Counted from the first letter of the stretch, positions 29,026-37,552 are shown. The stretch: DNA of 64,000 nt from Capnocytophaga sp. (GCF_030532915.1 NZ_JAUNKD010000011.1:1-64000), one strand, 5' to 3'. The notes: generated from the sequence alone by a model not told the origin. Numbers and translations are program-made.

Positions 29026-29784
29026 ATGAACCAGAAATTTAAAAACATCGTTTTGGCAGTGAGTTTGTCATTTTTTGGAATGAATGCACAAGCTCAAAAC
29101 ACGCAAACAACTGAAATTCAATCAGTAGAAAATCAATTTTCGCTCAATGGCATTCAGCAGAAAATAGAAACTGCTTTGGGTGAGGCTTTTACCACCAAAA
29201 ACGGACTTCCGTTAGAAAATTTGGAAAAGCAAATCATTGATAATAAACAAAATACCGATTGGGATTTGTATTGGCAATCTTACTTGAATTTTTACCAAAC
29301 CATTTTTTATCTGCAAAGTGGCAACAAAGAAAAATCCGCTGAATACAACCGCAAAAGTATTGATATTCTGCAAGATAAAAAAGACAAAAACGCCGAGGAT
29401 TACGCCCTGTTAGCCAATAATTTAAGTCTGTCGTTTGCCTTTATGAAAAACCCAATGGAGGCGATGAAAATAGATGCTGAATTGCGTGAAAATCTGCAAA
29501 AAGGCTTCCGTTTACAAAAGGAAAATCCGCGGTTGCACTATGTGGAGGGCAATTACGATACGCACATGCCCAAGCAGTACGGCGGTGGCAAAAAGGCGGA
29601 AACCTCGCTACTGAAAGCCATTTCCCTCGCCGAACCGAACCAAAATTCCGACCACCTGCCCATTTGGGGTAAAAAGGAAGCCTACGAGCAACTTTTAAAA
29701 TGGTATCTTTCTGAAAACCAAAAAGATAAATACAATGATTTGCTCAAAAAATTCCGTGTGGAGTTTCCTGAAAAATCAAAATAA
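29026..29784 (+). CDS. Exported TPR-like protein, hypothetical
   Basis: 252 residues with a signal peptide (MNQKFKNIVLAVSLSFFGMNAQAQ, cut near 24). The mature part is helical with TPR-like spacing (DWDLYWQSYLNFYQTIFYL; EDYALLANNLSLSFAFM) and a conserved-looking GNYDTHMPKQYGGGKKAE stretch. It probably acts in the periplasm as a scaffold or binding protein. It follows module copy A and ends at a hairpin shared with the converging small membrane gene. Confidence 0.65.
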   Translation: MNQKFKNIVLAVSLSFFGMNAQAQNTQTTEIQSVENQFSLNGIQQKIETALGEAFTTKNGLPLENLEKQIIDNKQNTDWDLYWQSYLNFYQTIFYLQSGNKEKSAEYNRKSIDILQDKKDKNAEDYALLANNLSLSFAFMKNPMEAMKIDAELRENLQKGFRLQKENPRLHYVEGNYDTHMPKQYGGGKKAETSLLKAISLAEPNQNSDHLPIWGKKEAYEQLLKWYLSENQKDKYNDLLKKFRVEFPEKSK

Positions 29785-29812
29785 AAAAAGGGTAATTTTA
29801 TGTTACCCTTTT
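29785..29812. terminator. Bidirectional terminator between convergent genes
   Basis: AAAAGGGTAA (29786-29795) pairs with TTACCCTTTT (29803-29812) over a 7-base loop, right between two converging stop codons. A/T-rich ends serve both strands. Confidence 0.75.
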
Positions 29813-29818
29813 GTATAA

Positions 29819-30106
29819 CTATTTTTTAATCAGTTTGTTATAAGCAACATAGGCTTGATAAAGGAAGAAAAATCCGCCCGCAGCCATCAGTGAGCTAACG
29901 CCCCAAACGCCCGCTATGTCGTACACCACGGCAAAAAGGCGATTCATCGGACGCGTTCCGCCCTCTTGTTCCCACTGCGTCAGGTCGTTATAGGTTTTAA
30001 ACGCATACCATAAAATTGCTAAACCCGTTAAAACCAGCACCAAAACGCCCAATTTCGGATTTTTTTTGAGTAAGCCTCCGTACTCATTCGTTTCTTTTTC
30101 GCTCAT
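29819..30106 (-). CDS. Small two-helix membrane protein
   Basis: 95 residues; hydrophobic helices at about 18-37 and 63-88, with a charged loop (TQWEQEGGTRPMN) between. Both ends are hydrophilic. I do not recognise a family. It converges on the TPR-like gene and diverges from a TonB receptor gene. Confidence 0.6.
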   Translation of the reverse strand: MSEKETNEYGGLLKKNPKLGVLVLVLTGLAILWYAFKTYNDLTQWEQEGGTRPMNRLFAVVYDIAGVWGVSSLMAAGGFFFLYQAYVAYNKLIKK

Positions 30107-30190
30107 AAAAATGAATTTAATTTTTTTTGCAAAAGTGCGAAAAAACCTAAAAAATCACAAGATTTATTCAATTTTTTAACAATTTTTACA

Positions 30191-32110
30191 ATGAAAACAC
30201 TTTTTTTAAACATTCATCTATTCTTATTCAGTTTGGCAACAGCTCAGCAGGACAGCCTCACAATCAACAAAATAGAAGAAGTTATCGTAGTGGCAAAAGA
30301 CCCCATTTCCGAAAAATTTGCGGTGAAAAAGCTCCAAACGTTGGACATTTACTTCAATCCTGCCGCCAATGCCGACCCGCTCAAAGCCGTTACCACGCTC
30401 CCCGCCTCCACCAACACGGACGAGAGTGCCAATCCTTCGCTTCGTGGCGGAAGTGCCGACAGGTCAAGGGTTTACCTCAATGGGTCGCCTGTGCTGAATC
30501 CCGTGCGGTTCAGCCGAAATGACGGACTGGGGAATTTTTCGCTTTTCAACACCGAACTCATTGGAAAACAGTATGTTTACGCCAGTAATCCGCCGCTTAC
30601 TTTCGGAAATTCGAGTGCAGGACTGGTGGAAATAGAAACCAACACGCAGAAAATCAGTGAGTTTACGCAAGTTTCCTTGGCTCTTTCCAATGTCGGACTG
30701 ATGCGAAATCAATCGATTGGAAATGAGAGTTTTACGCAAATTTATGGCAATTATCAATTTAGCGATGCCATCATTGGGCTGAACAAAAAAAGTTTGGACA
30801 AACTGCATCATTTTTCCACCTTTGATTTGGGAGCGAACACTCACTTGAAAATCAGTAAAAACCTGTCTTTCAATTCGTTTAATTATTTTATTGACGAAAA
30901 ATATTCGGTTTTCAATCATTCTTTAAATTTTTCTGGTGATGTGAATGCGTCCAAAAAACGCTTTTTTTCGGTGAATAATTTGGATTATTTTACGCAAAAA
31001 ACCAAAATTCGTTGGGCTTCAATGGTGGACTTTTCCGATTCGGATTTTAGTTACGGAAATATGGATTCTAAAATGGTTAATTTTCAGATTTTCAACGGAT
31101 TAAGTTTTAAAACGCGTTTTTCGCGAAATTTCACCCTGCAATACGGAGCCGATGCTTCGGTGTTTCGTTACCGATATGATGCCGTTTTTCCGCAGCTTTA
31201 TTTCAGCTTAAAACCTGATAGTCCGACAGTTACCACTCAAAAAACGACTGATTTTTTCTATGTAGAGCCGTATCTGTACGCCAATTATTCGCCTGATAAT
31301 CAGTGGAATTTTTCATCGGCTTTACGGAAAAATATTTTTCTTCACAAAGACAGCAAAAGTTTTGTAAGTTACCAATTTTCAGCCAATTACACACCTAATA
31401 ATCAACATCGTTTGCTTTTCAGTGCAGGGAAATACCACAGTTACACCACGCCGAATTTTGTCGTTCAGAATTTTAATGTCCTGAGTAGCAACCAATTTGC
31501 TTTGGATTATTCTTTTGAAAATGAGCGATTTAACTTATCGGCAGCGGTGTATTACAAAGTGGATAAGGGCGACATCACGGCAAATCATTACGAGCAATTT
31601 GAGCAAACGCAAACCTTTGGTAATGAGCTATCTGTGGATTTTAAGCTGAATCGTCATTTTTCGGTTTCGGTGTCCAATATTTTTCTAAATCAGAAGTATC
31701 TTATTGGGAATCAAAAATATAAGTCCGCTTTAAATCTGAAATATTTTATCAAATCGCAACTGACTTACAACAATCCGAAATGGTTTACGGCTTCGTTGGT
31801 TTTTGCCACGCGTCCCGGCAATCGGTTTACGCCTGTGCAGTCGGTGGTTTTTAACTCGCAAGTCAATGATTTTCAACCGATTTTCGGCGAATGGTATTCC
31901 GCTGAAATGCCTCATTACAAGCGTTTGGACTTTTCCGCAAACCGACTTTTCTTCATCGGAAAAACCGCCGTAATTGCTTTCGTTTCCGTTAATAACTTGC
32001 TGAATTTCAGTAACTCCGCTTCGGTGTATTACAATTCGGACTATTCGCAATTGCAGTACGACCACCTCCAAAAACGGATTTTTTATTTTGGGGCGATGGT
32101 GAGGTTTTGA
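30191..32110 (+). CDS. TonB-dependent outer-membrane receptor
   Basis: 639 residues with a signal peptide (cut after LFLFSLATA). The plug domain follows directly (INKIEEVIVVAKDP; later NPSLRGGSADRSRVYLNGSPV, about 88-108), then a beta-barrel of aromatic-rich strands ending YFGAMVRF, with the C-terminal Phe expected of barrel proteins. It lacks the N-terminal carboxypeptidase-like domain seen in the receptor at 45521. It imports an unknown ligand (siderophore, vitamin, peptide or glycan) using the TonB system. No partner lipoprotein is adjacent. Confidence 0.85.
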   Translation: MKTLFLNIHLFLFSLATAQQDSLTINKIEEVIVVAKDPISEKFAVKKLQTLDIYFNPAANADPLKAVTTLPASTNTDESANPSLRGGSADRSRVYLNGSPVLNPVRFSRNDGLGNFSLFNTELIGKQYVYASNPPLTFGNSSAGLVEIETNTQKISEFTQVSLALSNVGLMRNQSIGNESFTQIYGNYQFSDAIIGLNKKSLDKLHHFSTFDLGANTHLKISKNLSFNSFNYFIDEKYSVFNHSLNFSGDVNASKKRFFSVNNLDYFTQKTKIRWASMVDFSDSDFSYGNMDSKMVNFQIFNGLSFKTRFSRNFTLQYGADASVFRYRYDAVFPQLYFSLKPDSPTVTTQKTTDFFYVEPYLYANYSPDNQWNFSSALRKNIFLHKDSKSFVSYQFSANYTPNNQHRLLFSAGKYHSYTTPNFVVQNFNVLSSNQFALDYSFENERFNLSAAVYYKVDKGDITANHYEQFEQTQTFGNELSVDFKLNRHFSVSVSNIFLNQKYLIGNQKYKSALNLKYFIKSQLTYNNPKWFTASLVFATRPGNRFTPVQSVVFNSQVNDFQPIFGEWYSAEMPHYKRLDFSANRLFFIGKTAVIAFVSVNNLLNFSNSASVYYNSDYSQLQYDHLQKRIFYFGAMVRF

Positions 32111-32388
32111 GGTTTTTCATATTTTTGTACAGAATTTTAACCATTGAAAACATACCGAAAATGAGATTTCTGTTAGTCATTTTAGCTTTTGCCTTTGCGG
32201 AATTTCGGCAATAAATAGTTGTTTATCAGTCTTTAATACGGACTTAAAAGCCATTTTGCTACAAATGTTTCTTTGGACGGATAAGTGTCTGGAATACAAC
32301 AAATAAGATTTAAAAAAAAGAGTAAAAGAAGCTGTTCTATATTGAATGACTATTTTTTCAATTGAATGAATTTCTGATGTAGATCTAA

Positions 32389-32514
32389 TATGGATTTTCC
32401 ATTACAATCGGCAAGGAAATCATTCCGTTTATTGATTATTTACGACAATGGGGCGAAAAACAAATGGCAAAATCTTCCGAAAACACTGAAAATATTTGCC
32501 ATTTAAATGGATGA
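32389..32514 (+). pseudogene. Remnant of an HxlR-type regulator
   Basis: An open stretch ending at 32514 reads Y-G-F-S-I-T-I-G-K-E-I-I-P-F-I-D-Y-L, then RQWGEKQMAKSSEN. This matches the C-terminal end of HxlR proteins (Y-S-L-T-x-x-G-K-x-L-x-P-x-I-x-x-L-x-x-W-G). No HTH-encoding part precedes it. Further up, 32161 starts a short signal-like peptide (MRFLLVILAFAF) that runs into stops. The whole gap from 32111 to 32555 looks like decayed genes. Confidence 0.5.
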
Positions 32515-32555
32515 TTGTTATCTACTCAATGGGATTTTCGCTCCTCAGACTAATT

Positions 32556-33209
32556 TCATTCTGCTGCCGTAAAACGCTCAAAAAGATATGCTTGTTGTTC
32601 GGCGTCATCTGCCAAAACACACGCCAAATCGCTTACGGAAATATCGGCAGGAATACCCTCTTGGGTCATTAACACTTCATCTTTTCCCAATCGGTATTTA
32701 CCTGTTCGTTCAAAACGAACGGGATTGACCGCAAACATTGCTGCCGGTGAAAAAAACGCCCAATTGACATCACGACGAGGCTTTAAATCATTCAATAAAT
32801 TGCGCACCGCATCTGCCGCTTGGTAATATTCCTTAGGAAAATCGGGCGTATCTACCAATTGCAAATTTGGGGCAACATACAGGCTTCCCGCTCCGCCCAC
32901 AACAAGTAGATACGGAACTTGAGCTTTCTTTGCCGCTTCCAAAATGCGTTGGTAACCTTGGGTATAATCGTGGGCGAGATTGGGATTCGTCCAACCGGCA
33001 TTAAACGCGCTAATTACGGCATCGGCATTTTGCAAATGTTTGTAAAAATCCATCGCGTTTACATCTGCTGAAACAGCGGTGATGTTTGGCGTTTTCTGTA
33101 CTTTTTCAGCATCTCTTGCCAATGCAATTACTTGATGTCCTCGCTGTGCCAATTCTTTCACAGTGGCACTGCCAACCAAACCTGTGGCTCCGATAACTAC
33201 TATTTTCAT
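32556..33209 (-). CDS. NAD(P)H-binding protein (NmrA/SDR-like)
   Basis: 217 residues; a Rossmann opening IVVIGATGLVGSATVKELAQRGHQV (G-A-T-G-x-x-G at 7-13), an acidic residue after strand 2 region, and ADAVISAFNAGW near 65. It belongs with the atypical SDR/NmrA proteins often labelled NAD(P)-dependent oxidoreductase or YwnB-like; such genes are frequently controlled by redox-sensitive regulators. The next gene on the same strand is a Crp/Fnr-type regulator, with a gap of about 90 bases. Confidence 0.82.
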   Translation of the reverse strand: MKIVVIGATGLVGSATVKELAQRGHQVIALARDAEKVQKTPNITAVSADVNAMDFYKHLQNADAVISAFNAGWTNPNLAHDYTQGYQRILEAAKKAQVPYLLVVGGAGSLYVAPNLQLVDTPDFPKEYYQAADAVRNLLNDLKPRRDVNWAFFSPAAMFAVNPVRFERTGKYRLGKDEVLMTQEGIPADISVSDLACVLADDAEQQAYLFERFTAAE

Positions 33210-33298
33210 TTTTTGTCATTTTTTAATTCGGGGCAAAGGTAAGATGTGTACCAAGCAAAAAACATTGAACTACTTCAATAAGTTGCTCATCGGGGGAA

Positions 33299-33880
33299 TT
33301 ATTTTTTTGTTGCCTTGGCTCTGATTTTACTTACAAACTCGTGTGTTACACCTAAATATCTAGCTATCTGAATATTAGAAAGCCTGTTCGCTATTTTTGG
33401 ATATTTATTTAAAAAATCCCAGTAGCGTTCTTGGGCTGTTTTGCTCAGGTTGTCAATCATTCGGCGTTGTAGGGCGATGTGTGTTTTTTTGGTCATAATT
33501 CGGAAGAGACGCTCGGTAAATTGCCATTTTTTGAAGGCGTATTCCTTATTTTTATACGAAATGAATAGAATTTCACTATCCTCCAAAGCCTGAATAGACA
33601 ACTGAGAAGGGCTTTGATTGTCAAAACTATCAAAATCGGTCAGCCACCAATCTGCCTCCGCAAATTGCAGAATCTGTTCATTTCCTTTACTATCAATGTG
33701 ATATGTTTTAAAAAGCCCTTTAATGACAAACGCCTCGAATTTACAAATTTCTCCTTTTTCAAGTAAAAATTGTTTCTTTTTAATCGTTTTTTGCTCAAAA
33801 AGCTGACAAAAATCCGTTAGTTCACTTTCAGAAACGGAAACATATTTGGCAAAATATTGTTTTAGATGCCGATACATCAT
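33299..33880 (-). CDS. Crp/Fnr family transcriptional regulator
   Basis: About 193 residues from the chosen start; two adjacent ATGs at 33880 and 33877 are preferred over the frame's first Met at 33898. A cNMP-binding-like beta-roll lies at about 15-120 (FLLEKGEICKFEAFVIKGLFKTYHI; EQILQFAEADWW), then a dimer helix and a C-terminal HTH (RLSNIQIARYLGVTHEFVSKIRAK). The roll lacks the arginine-serine phosphate cassette of true CRP, so cAMP binding is unlikely. It precedes the NmrA-like gene, its probable target. Confidence 0.82.
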   Translation of the reverse strand: MMYRHLKQYFAKYVSVSESELTDFCQLFEQKTIKKKQFLLEKGEICKFEAFVIKGLFKTYHIDSKGNEQILQFAEADWWLTDFDSFDNQSPSQLSIQALEDSEILFISYKNKEYAFKKWQFTERLFRIMTKKTHIALQRRMIDNLSKTAQERYWDFLNKYPKIANRLSNIQIARYLGVTHEFVSKIRAKATKK

Positions 33881-33991
33881 TCCACTTTTTTGGAGCAAAA
33901 ATACAACATTTGGCGTTTTTGAAATAAAAACATAAAAAAGGAACGAAAAAACCTTCGCTCCTTTAAAAATAACCCGTTGATTTTTAAAACT

Positions 33992-34381
33992 TTATCCCCA
34001 AAACTCATCTTCAAGTTGTTGGTCGTCAGAAAAAAGCCAAACTTGGGTGATTTTTCCGTCAAGAATCTCAAACATATCTATCCCATTCATATTCAGTTGT
34101 TTTTCGTCGGATTTTTTACCTGAAAAAGAAATGGGAGCCAACACAAAATTGGCGTTTTCCATTATGTTTCCGCTGATTTCCAACCTGAAAGAGCCTTGCG
34201 TGTCTTCTATCATTTGTCCAATCATCGCCCCAATTTCGGAAATACCGTTTTTAAGTCCCGAAAATTTGTTTTTGCCCGGTTGATGCCATTTTACATCGTT
34301 TGCATAGCAGGAAAATGCGGTTTCAATATCGTCTTTTGCCAATGCCTGAAAATAATTTTTAATAATTTCTGTGTTTGTCAT
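33992..34381 (-). CDS. NTF2-like (SnoaL-type) protein
   Basis: 129 residues from MTNTEIIKNYFQAL; the longer open frame upstream covers the promoter and is not used. The opening helix, D-D-I-E-T-A-F-S-C-Y-A-N-D-V-K-W-H and the later M-F-E-I-L-D-G-K-I-T-Q-V-W strand are typical of the SnoaL/polyketide-cyclase-like NTF2 fold. The substrate is unknown. It is divergent from an HxlR regulator, whose likely operator overlaps this gene's -33 box. Confidence 0.82.
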   Translation of the reverse strand: MTNTEIIKNYFQALAKDDIETAFSCYANDVKWHQPGKNKFSGLKNGISEIGAMIGQMIEDTQGSFRLEISGNIMENANFVLAPISFSGKKSDEKQLNMNGIDMFEILDGKITQVWLFSDDQQLEDEFWG

Positions 34382-34404
34382 CGTTTTTCTTTTAAAATTC
34401 GAGG

Positions 34405-34435
34405 CAAAAGTATATTTTTGCTTTCTATAAGTCAA
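34405..34435 (-). promoter_or_regulatory. Promoter of the NTF2-like gene
   Basis: On the minus strand TTG (34435-34433), a 20-base spacer and TACTTTTG (34412-34405), 24 bases before the start codon. Confidence 0.72.
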
Positions 34436-34460
34436 GTACCTACCAATTTGTAAGATACTT
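34434..34460. promoter_or_regulatory. Probable HxlR operator
   Basis: A 27-base imperfect palindrome whose symmetric positions read AAGTA-n-CT...CAA-n-TTG...AG-n-TACTT. It overlaps the -33 box of the NTF2-like promoter and lies 51 bases before the HxlR gene. Binding by HxlR is inference from position and symmetry. Confidence 0.55.
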
Positions 34461-34510
34461 ACCAAAAAGAAAGAATTATTTAGTATCAATTATTTAAAAT
34501 TTAAAAGAAA

Positions 34511-34831
34511 ATGAAAAAAATTAATTGTCCTGTGCGAAAAGCCCTTGACATCATCGGCGGAAAATGGACGCTGTATCTTATTCATCAAGTGGGAAACGAT
34601 ACGATTCGTTATGGCGAACTGAAACGAAAAGTGGACGGAATCAGTGAAAAAATGTTTGTTAATGAGCTGAAAATGTTAGTAGAAAACGGCATTTTGAGTA
34701 AAAAATCGTACGGCGAAATTCCGCCACGCGTGGAATATTCACTCACCGATTTCGGAAAAGAATTGTTACCACTTATCGAAAATCTTGCCCAAATCGGAAT
34801 GAAAAATCTCGCCCTTAAAAATGAATTATAG
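34511..34831 (+). CDS. HxlR family transcriptional regulator
   Basis: 106 residues, the usual size. Signature CPVRKALDIIGGKWTLYLIHQV (Cys5, then G-G-K-W-T) opens the winged helix; RYGELKRKVDGISEKM is the recognition region; EYSLTDFGKELLPLIENL is the wing and last helix. Members sense aldehydes, quinones or oxidants, often through the first Cys. It is divergent from the NTF2-like gene and probably represses it. Confidence 0.92.
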   Translation: MKKINCPVRKALDIIGGKWTLYLIHQVGNDTIRYGELKRKVDGISEKMFVNELKMLVENGILSKKSYGEIPPRVEYSLTDFGKELLPLIENLAQIGMKNLALKNEL

Positions 34832-34974
34832 TCGGTTTCTTTAAAATTTGCTCTTCCCTCCGAAAATTATTGGCATTTTTAATTGCCCAAACATTTTATT
34901 TATAACATAAACTTATTTATCTTTGCATTATCAAATAGCATCAAAACAATATTTATCAATAAAAAAAACTAAAA

Positions 34975-35553
34975 ATGAACAATTTAAAACCCAAAGACAG
35001 CCTAAAAATCATTCAGGAAATCATCAACCAACGCAAACAAAAGTACGAGCAAAACGGATTTTTCTTCATCTTTTGGGGTGTACTCATTATGTTAGCAGGA
35101 ATGATACATTTTATGATGTATCAGCTTGATTTTCATTTTGATAAATCAGGATTGGTATGGGCAATTTTGATGCCTTTGGGATTTATTTTCACTTTCATCG
35201 CTAAATTTCGCGAAGGCATCAAAGCCGAAAAACAAGGCAAAAGCATCGACTGGCTCGGCTGGATTTGGCTCGTGGCAGGGATTGGAGCGATGCTCAGCGG
35301 ATTTACGCAATCTTCCAAATGGATTATTGTACTGGTATATCTGCCCTTTGCAATGGCTTCTTTGGCAACGGCACTGCAACTCAAAAACCGACTTTGGGTA
35401 ACGACTTCGTTCGTTTCTTTCATATTGATTTACAGTACTTTGTTTGTTAATTACGGATATTACATCATTTTGATGACCGTAGTTTTGGCAGCATTGCTGT
35501 TTTTAATTCCAGGGATTCAGTTGCATTCGGATTATAAAAAACGAAAAATATAA
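34975..35553 (+). CDS. Small membrane protein, module copy B
   Basis: 192 residues, a close paralog of the protein at 28059 (same start, same five or six helices, same basic end YKKRK). A -7 box TATCTTTG (34918-34925) lies 50 bases upstream, but the -33 position reads TTTT. Unlike copy A it is not followed by its winged-helix gene: the next gene, 7 bases on, is ClbS-like, and the regulator copy is at 39578. Bases 35125-35279 are identical to copy A, which suggests gene conversion. Confidence 0.78.
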   Translation: MNNLKPKDSLKIIQEIINQRKQKYEQNGFFFIFWGVLIMLAGMIHFMMYQLDFHFDKSGLVWAILMPLGFIFTFIAKFREGIKAEKQGKSIDWLGWIWLVAGIGAMLSGFTQSSKWIIVLVYLPFAMASLATALQLKNRLWVTTSFVSFILIYSTLFVNYGYYIILMTVVLAALLFLIPGIQLHSDYKKRKI

Positions 35554-35560
35554 AATCCAT

Positions 35561-36070
35561 ATGCCACGACGACAATCCAAAAAAGAATTGCTATTTTTGT
35601 CGGAAGAAAATTACCAAAAAATCATTAATTTAATCAAAAATCTATCCGAAACGGAAAGAAATTTTGAATTTCCGAAAGGGACAATGAACCGAAATATCCG
35701 TGATGTTATTGGACATTTATATCATTGGCATTCAATGTTTTTAACTTGGTATGAAGTAGGAATGAAGGGCGAAAAACCGAAAATTCCGAAGGAAGGCTAC
35801 ACCCTTGCCGATACACCTCGTTTGAACAAAGAAATTTGGGAAGAATGTCAGAAATTTTCTTTGGAAGAAACGCTTTCGGCATTTCAGACTTCTCACAAAA
35901 AAATATTTCAAATCATTGAAAATCATACCAATGAAGAACTTTTTACCAAGAAATTTTATCCTTGGACAGGCACAACTTCTTTGGGGTCTTATTTGGTTTC
36001 GGCAACTTCCAGTCATTACGATTGGGCTTTGAAACTCATTCGGAAAAGCCTTAAACATTTGAAATTGTGA
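35561..36070 (+). CDS. ClbS/DfsB family protein (DinB-like four-helix bundle)
   Basis: 169 residues with the family pattern: PRRQSKKELLFLSEENYQKI at the start, DVIGHLYHWHSMFLTWY (first metal-His helix region, about 47-63), a P-K-E-G-Y-T loop and a late S-H-Y-D-W-A-L-K motif. ClbS itself is a cyclopropane hydrolase that protects against colibactin; most relatives are uncharacterised. It starts 7 bases after module copy B and may be co-transcribed with it. Metal-binding His residues are spaced as in DinB folds. Role inferred only at family level. Confidence 0.8.
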   Translation: MPRRQSKKELLFLSEENYQKIINLIKNLSETERNFEFPKGTMNRNIRDVIGHLYHWHSMFLTWYEVGMKGEKPKIPKEGYTLADTPRLNKEIWEECQKFSLEETLSAFQTSHKKIFQIIENHTNEELFTKKFYPWTGTTSLGSYLVSATSSHYDWALKLIRKSLKHLKL

Positions 36071-36163
36071 TAATTAAAAATTAAATTCATAAGAAAGAAA
36101 GTCCACACTGTGGAGTATGTGAATATCCCTTCCGTTATTCAAAAAATTAAAAAAAAACAGAAA

Positions 36164-36895
36164 ATGAAATTCAAGGAAATTGCAGCGGTTATCGGCAAAC
36201 AAATTGCTGAACATTATAAACATTTGGGCTTTAAATACACCAAAACTTGGGGCGTTCGCCGTAAAGGAAAAGAGTACGAATTTGTCATCAATTTTCATTC
36301 TGCGGACGGAAATACGCCCCAAAAAGTGGCTTTTTTGGTCGATTTTAGCGTAATTTGCACCAGCCTTGCGGACGAATACGGCGATTGGGGCATTCCGCTT
36401 TGTGGGTATTCGCTTTGGGATTTGGGTTATCGGTACGAAATTGGCGAAACGCACACCGCCGAAGAAGTAACGCAAGATATTATAAATCAAGCTGATACGC
36501 TATTGATTCCGCATATTGACCGCTTTGAAAACGACCTCAATCGGCATAAAGAACAATGGATTACCGCTGGTTTTTCGGCACACCTTTCTGCGGAAAAATA
36601 TCGTTTTACCAACACGGATTACACCTCGCACAAGCATTATTGGAACGAAACGGACTTTTTCAGCCGAAATCCGTTTGGATTTGACATTTCTTTGCCTTAT
36701 ATTTACGAAAAATTCGGCAAAGAAACGGCAGAAATTTGTCTAAAAAACTATTTTCAGTCGTTAAATTCCGTTTCTCGCGAAAATTTTGCCAAAGCCTGCG
36801 CCCGAGAAAAGGAAAACACCCCGTGGAATTTGGAATATGCAGCGCTTCCTGATGTGGGACTGGTGAAATTTGCCGTTGAAAAAGGCTTGTTGTAG
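36164..36895 (+). CDS. Hypothetical protein, DUF4304-like
   Basis: About 243 residues from MKFKEIAAVIG; 18 further codons are open upstream but look untranslated. The start (G-K-Q-I-A-E-H-Y-K-H-L-G-F-K-Y-T-K-T-W), followed by a beta-rich part with F-V-I-N-F-H-S-A-D-G-N, resembles DUF4304-type proteins found among immunity genes. The C-terminal half is not recognised. The stop codon TAG is contributed by the GTAG of an adjoining REP repeat (36892-36895), so the original end may have been different. Confidence 0.55.
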   Translation: MKFKEIAAVIGKQIAEHYKHLGFKYTKTWGVRRKGKEYEFVINFHSADGNTPQKVAFLVDFSVICTSLADEYGDWGIPLCGYSLWDLGYRYEIGETHTAEEVTQDIINQADTLLIPHIDRFENDLNRHKEQWITAGFSAHLSAEKYRFTNTDYTSHKHYWNETDFFSRNPFGFDISLPYIYEKFGKETAEICLKNYFQSLNSVSRENFAKACAREKENTPWNLEYAALPDVGLVKFAVEKGLL

Positions 36896-36998
36896 GGAAC
36901 GGATATATCCGTTCCGCATACTGGATATATCTGTTTCACAATTGATATTGTGATAATTATAAACGATGATAAACGGCAGGGATGTATCCCCGCCCTAC
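36892..36998. repeat. REP pair on the left of the RAYT gene
   Basis: REP 1 (36892-36915, + orientation) is GTAG followed by the perfect palindrome GGAACGGATATATCCGTTCC. REP 2 (36975-36998, inverted) reads on the minus strand as GTAG plus a GGCGGGGATACATCCCTGCC-type stem. A degenerate half copy (GGATATATCTGTTTC) lies between. Inverted REP pairs with a 5' GTAG are the usual RAYT substrate. Confidence 0.85.
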
Positions 36999-37012
36999 GA
37001 GTGAAAAAACCA

Positions 37013-37477
37013 ATGAAAAATTTGCCCAATAGAAAGAGAACCAGAGCCAGTTGGTGGGATTATTCCGAAAGTGCCTTGTATTTCGTAACGATTTGCACCA
37101 AAGAAAAATTGCATTATTTTGGGGAGATTTCCAATGAAACGATGGAATTATCCAATGTTGGGATTATTGCCGATGTGTTGTGGTATGAAATAAAAAATCA
37201 TTTTCCGCAAGTGGAATTAGATGAATTTGTGGTGATGCCCAATCATTTACACGGAATTATCGCTTTGGAAAGAGAGGAAAAACCAGTGTCAATTTCCACA
37301 ATTATAGGCGGATACAAGGCAGCGGTAACGAGACATTGTCGTCGTTTGGATTTGGAAATGGCGTGGCAAAGCAGTTTTCACGATGCAATTATCCGAAATG
37401 AAGAAATGTTTTTAAAAATTAAGGAATATATCCGAAATAATCCGCAAAATTGGCAATCGGACAAATTCCATCCGTAG
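37013..37477 (+). CDS. REP-associated tyrosine transposase (RAYT)
   Basis: 154 residues from MKNLPNRKRTRASWW; 21 earlier codons are open but run into the REP. It is a Y1 HUH nuclease of the IS200-like TnpA_REP type: an opening beta strand ALYFVTICTKEKLHYFGEI, the HUH motif MPNHLHGII near residues 74-82 (His-x-His), the likely catalytic Tyr in GGYKAAVTRHC, and the RAYT ending SFHDAIIRNEEMFLKIKEYIRNNP. Such enzymes cut REP hairpins next to GTAG and are thought to spread them. The stop TAG is part of the right-hand REP. Confidence 0.9.
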   Translation: MKNLPNRKRTRASWWDYSESALYFVTICTKEKLHYFGEISNETMELSNVGIIADVLWYEIKNHFPQVELDEFVVMPNHLHGIIALEREEKPVSISTIIGGYKAAVTRHCRRLDLEMAWQSSFHDAIIRNEEMFLKIKEYIRNNPQNWQSDKFHP

Positions 37478-37552
37478 GGAACGGATATATCCGTTCCGCC
37501 TGTTTAAATTATTCGTTCCGAATAAAACGGCAGGGATATATCCCAGCCCTAC
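37474..37552. repeat. REP pair on the right of the RAYT gene
   Basis: REP 3 (37474-37497, +) is identical to REP 1: GTAG plus GGAACGGATATATCCGTTCC. REP 4 (37529-37552, inverted) reads GTAG plus a GGCTGGGATATATCCCTGCC stem on the minus strand. Confidence 0.85.

Larger units (their letters stand above)
36892..37552 (+). mobile_element. REP-flanked RAYT unit
   Basis: A single-strand-type transposase gene is bracketed on both sides by an inverted pair of REP palindromes, each carrying a GTAG guide-like tetranucleotide. The left and right pairs match closely in order and orientation. Further copies of the same palindrome occur at 63466-63489 and 63546-63569, so the unit or its REPs have spread in this genome. 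Confidence 0.75.
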
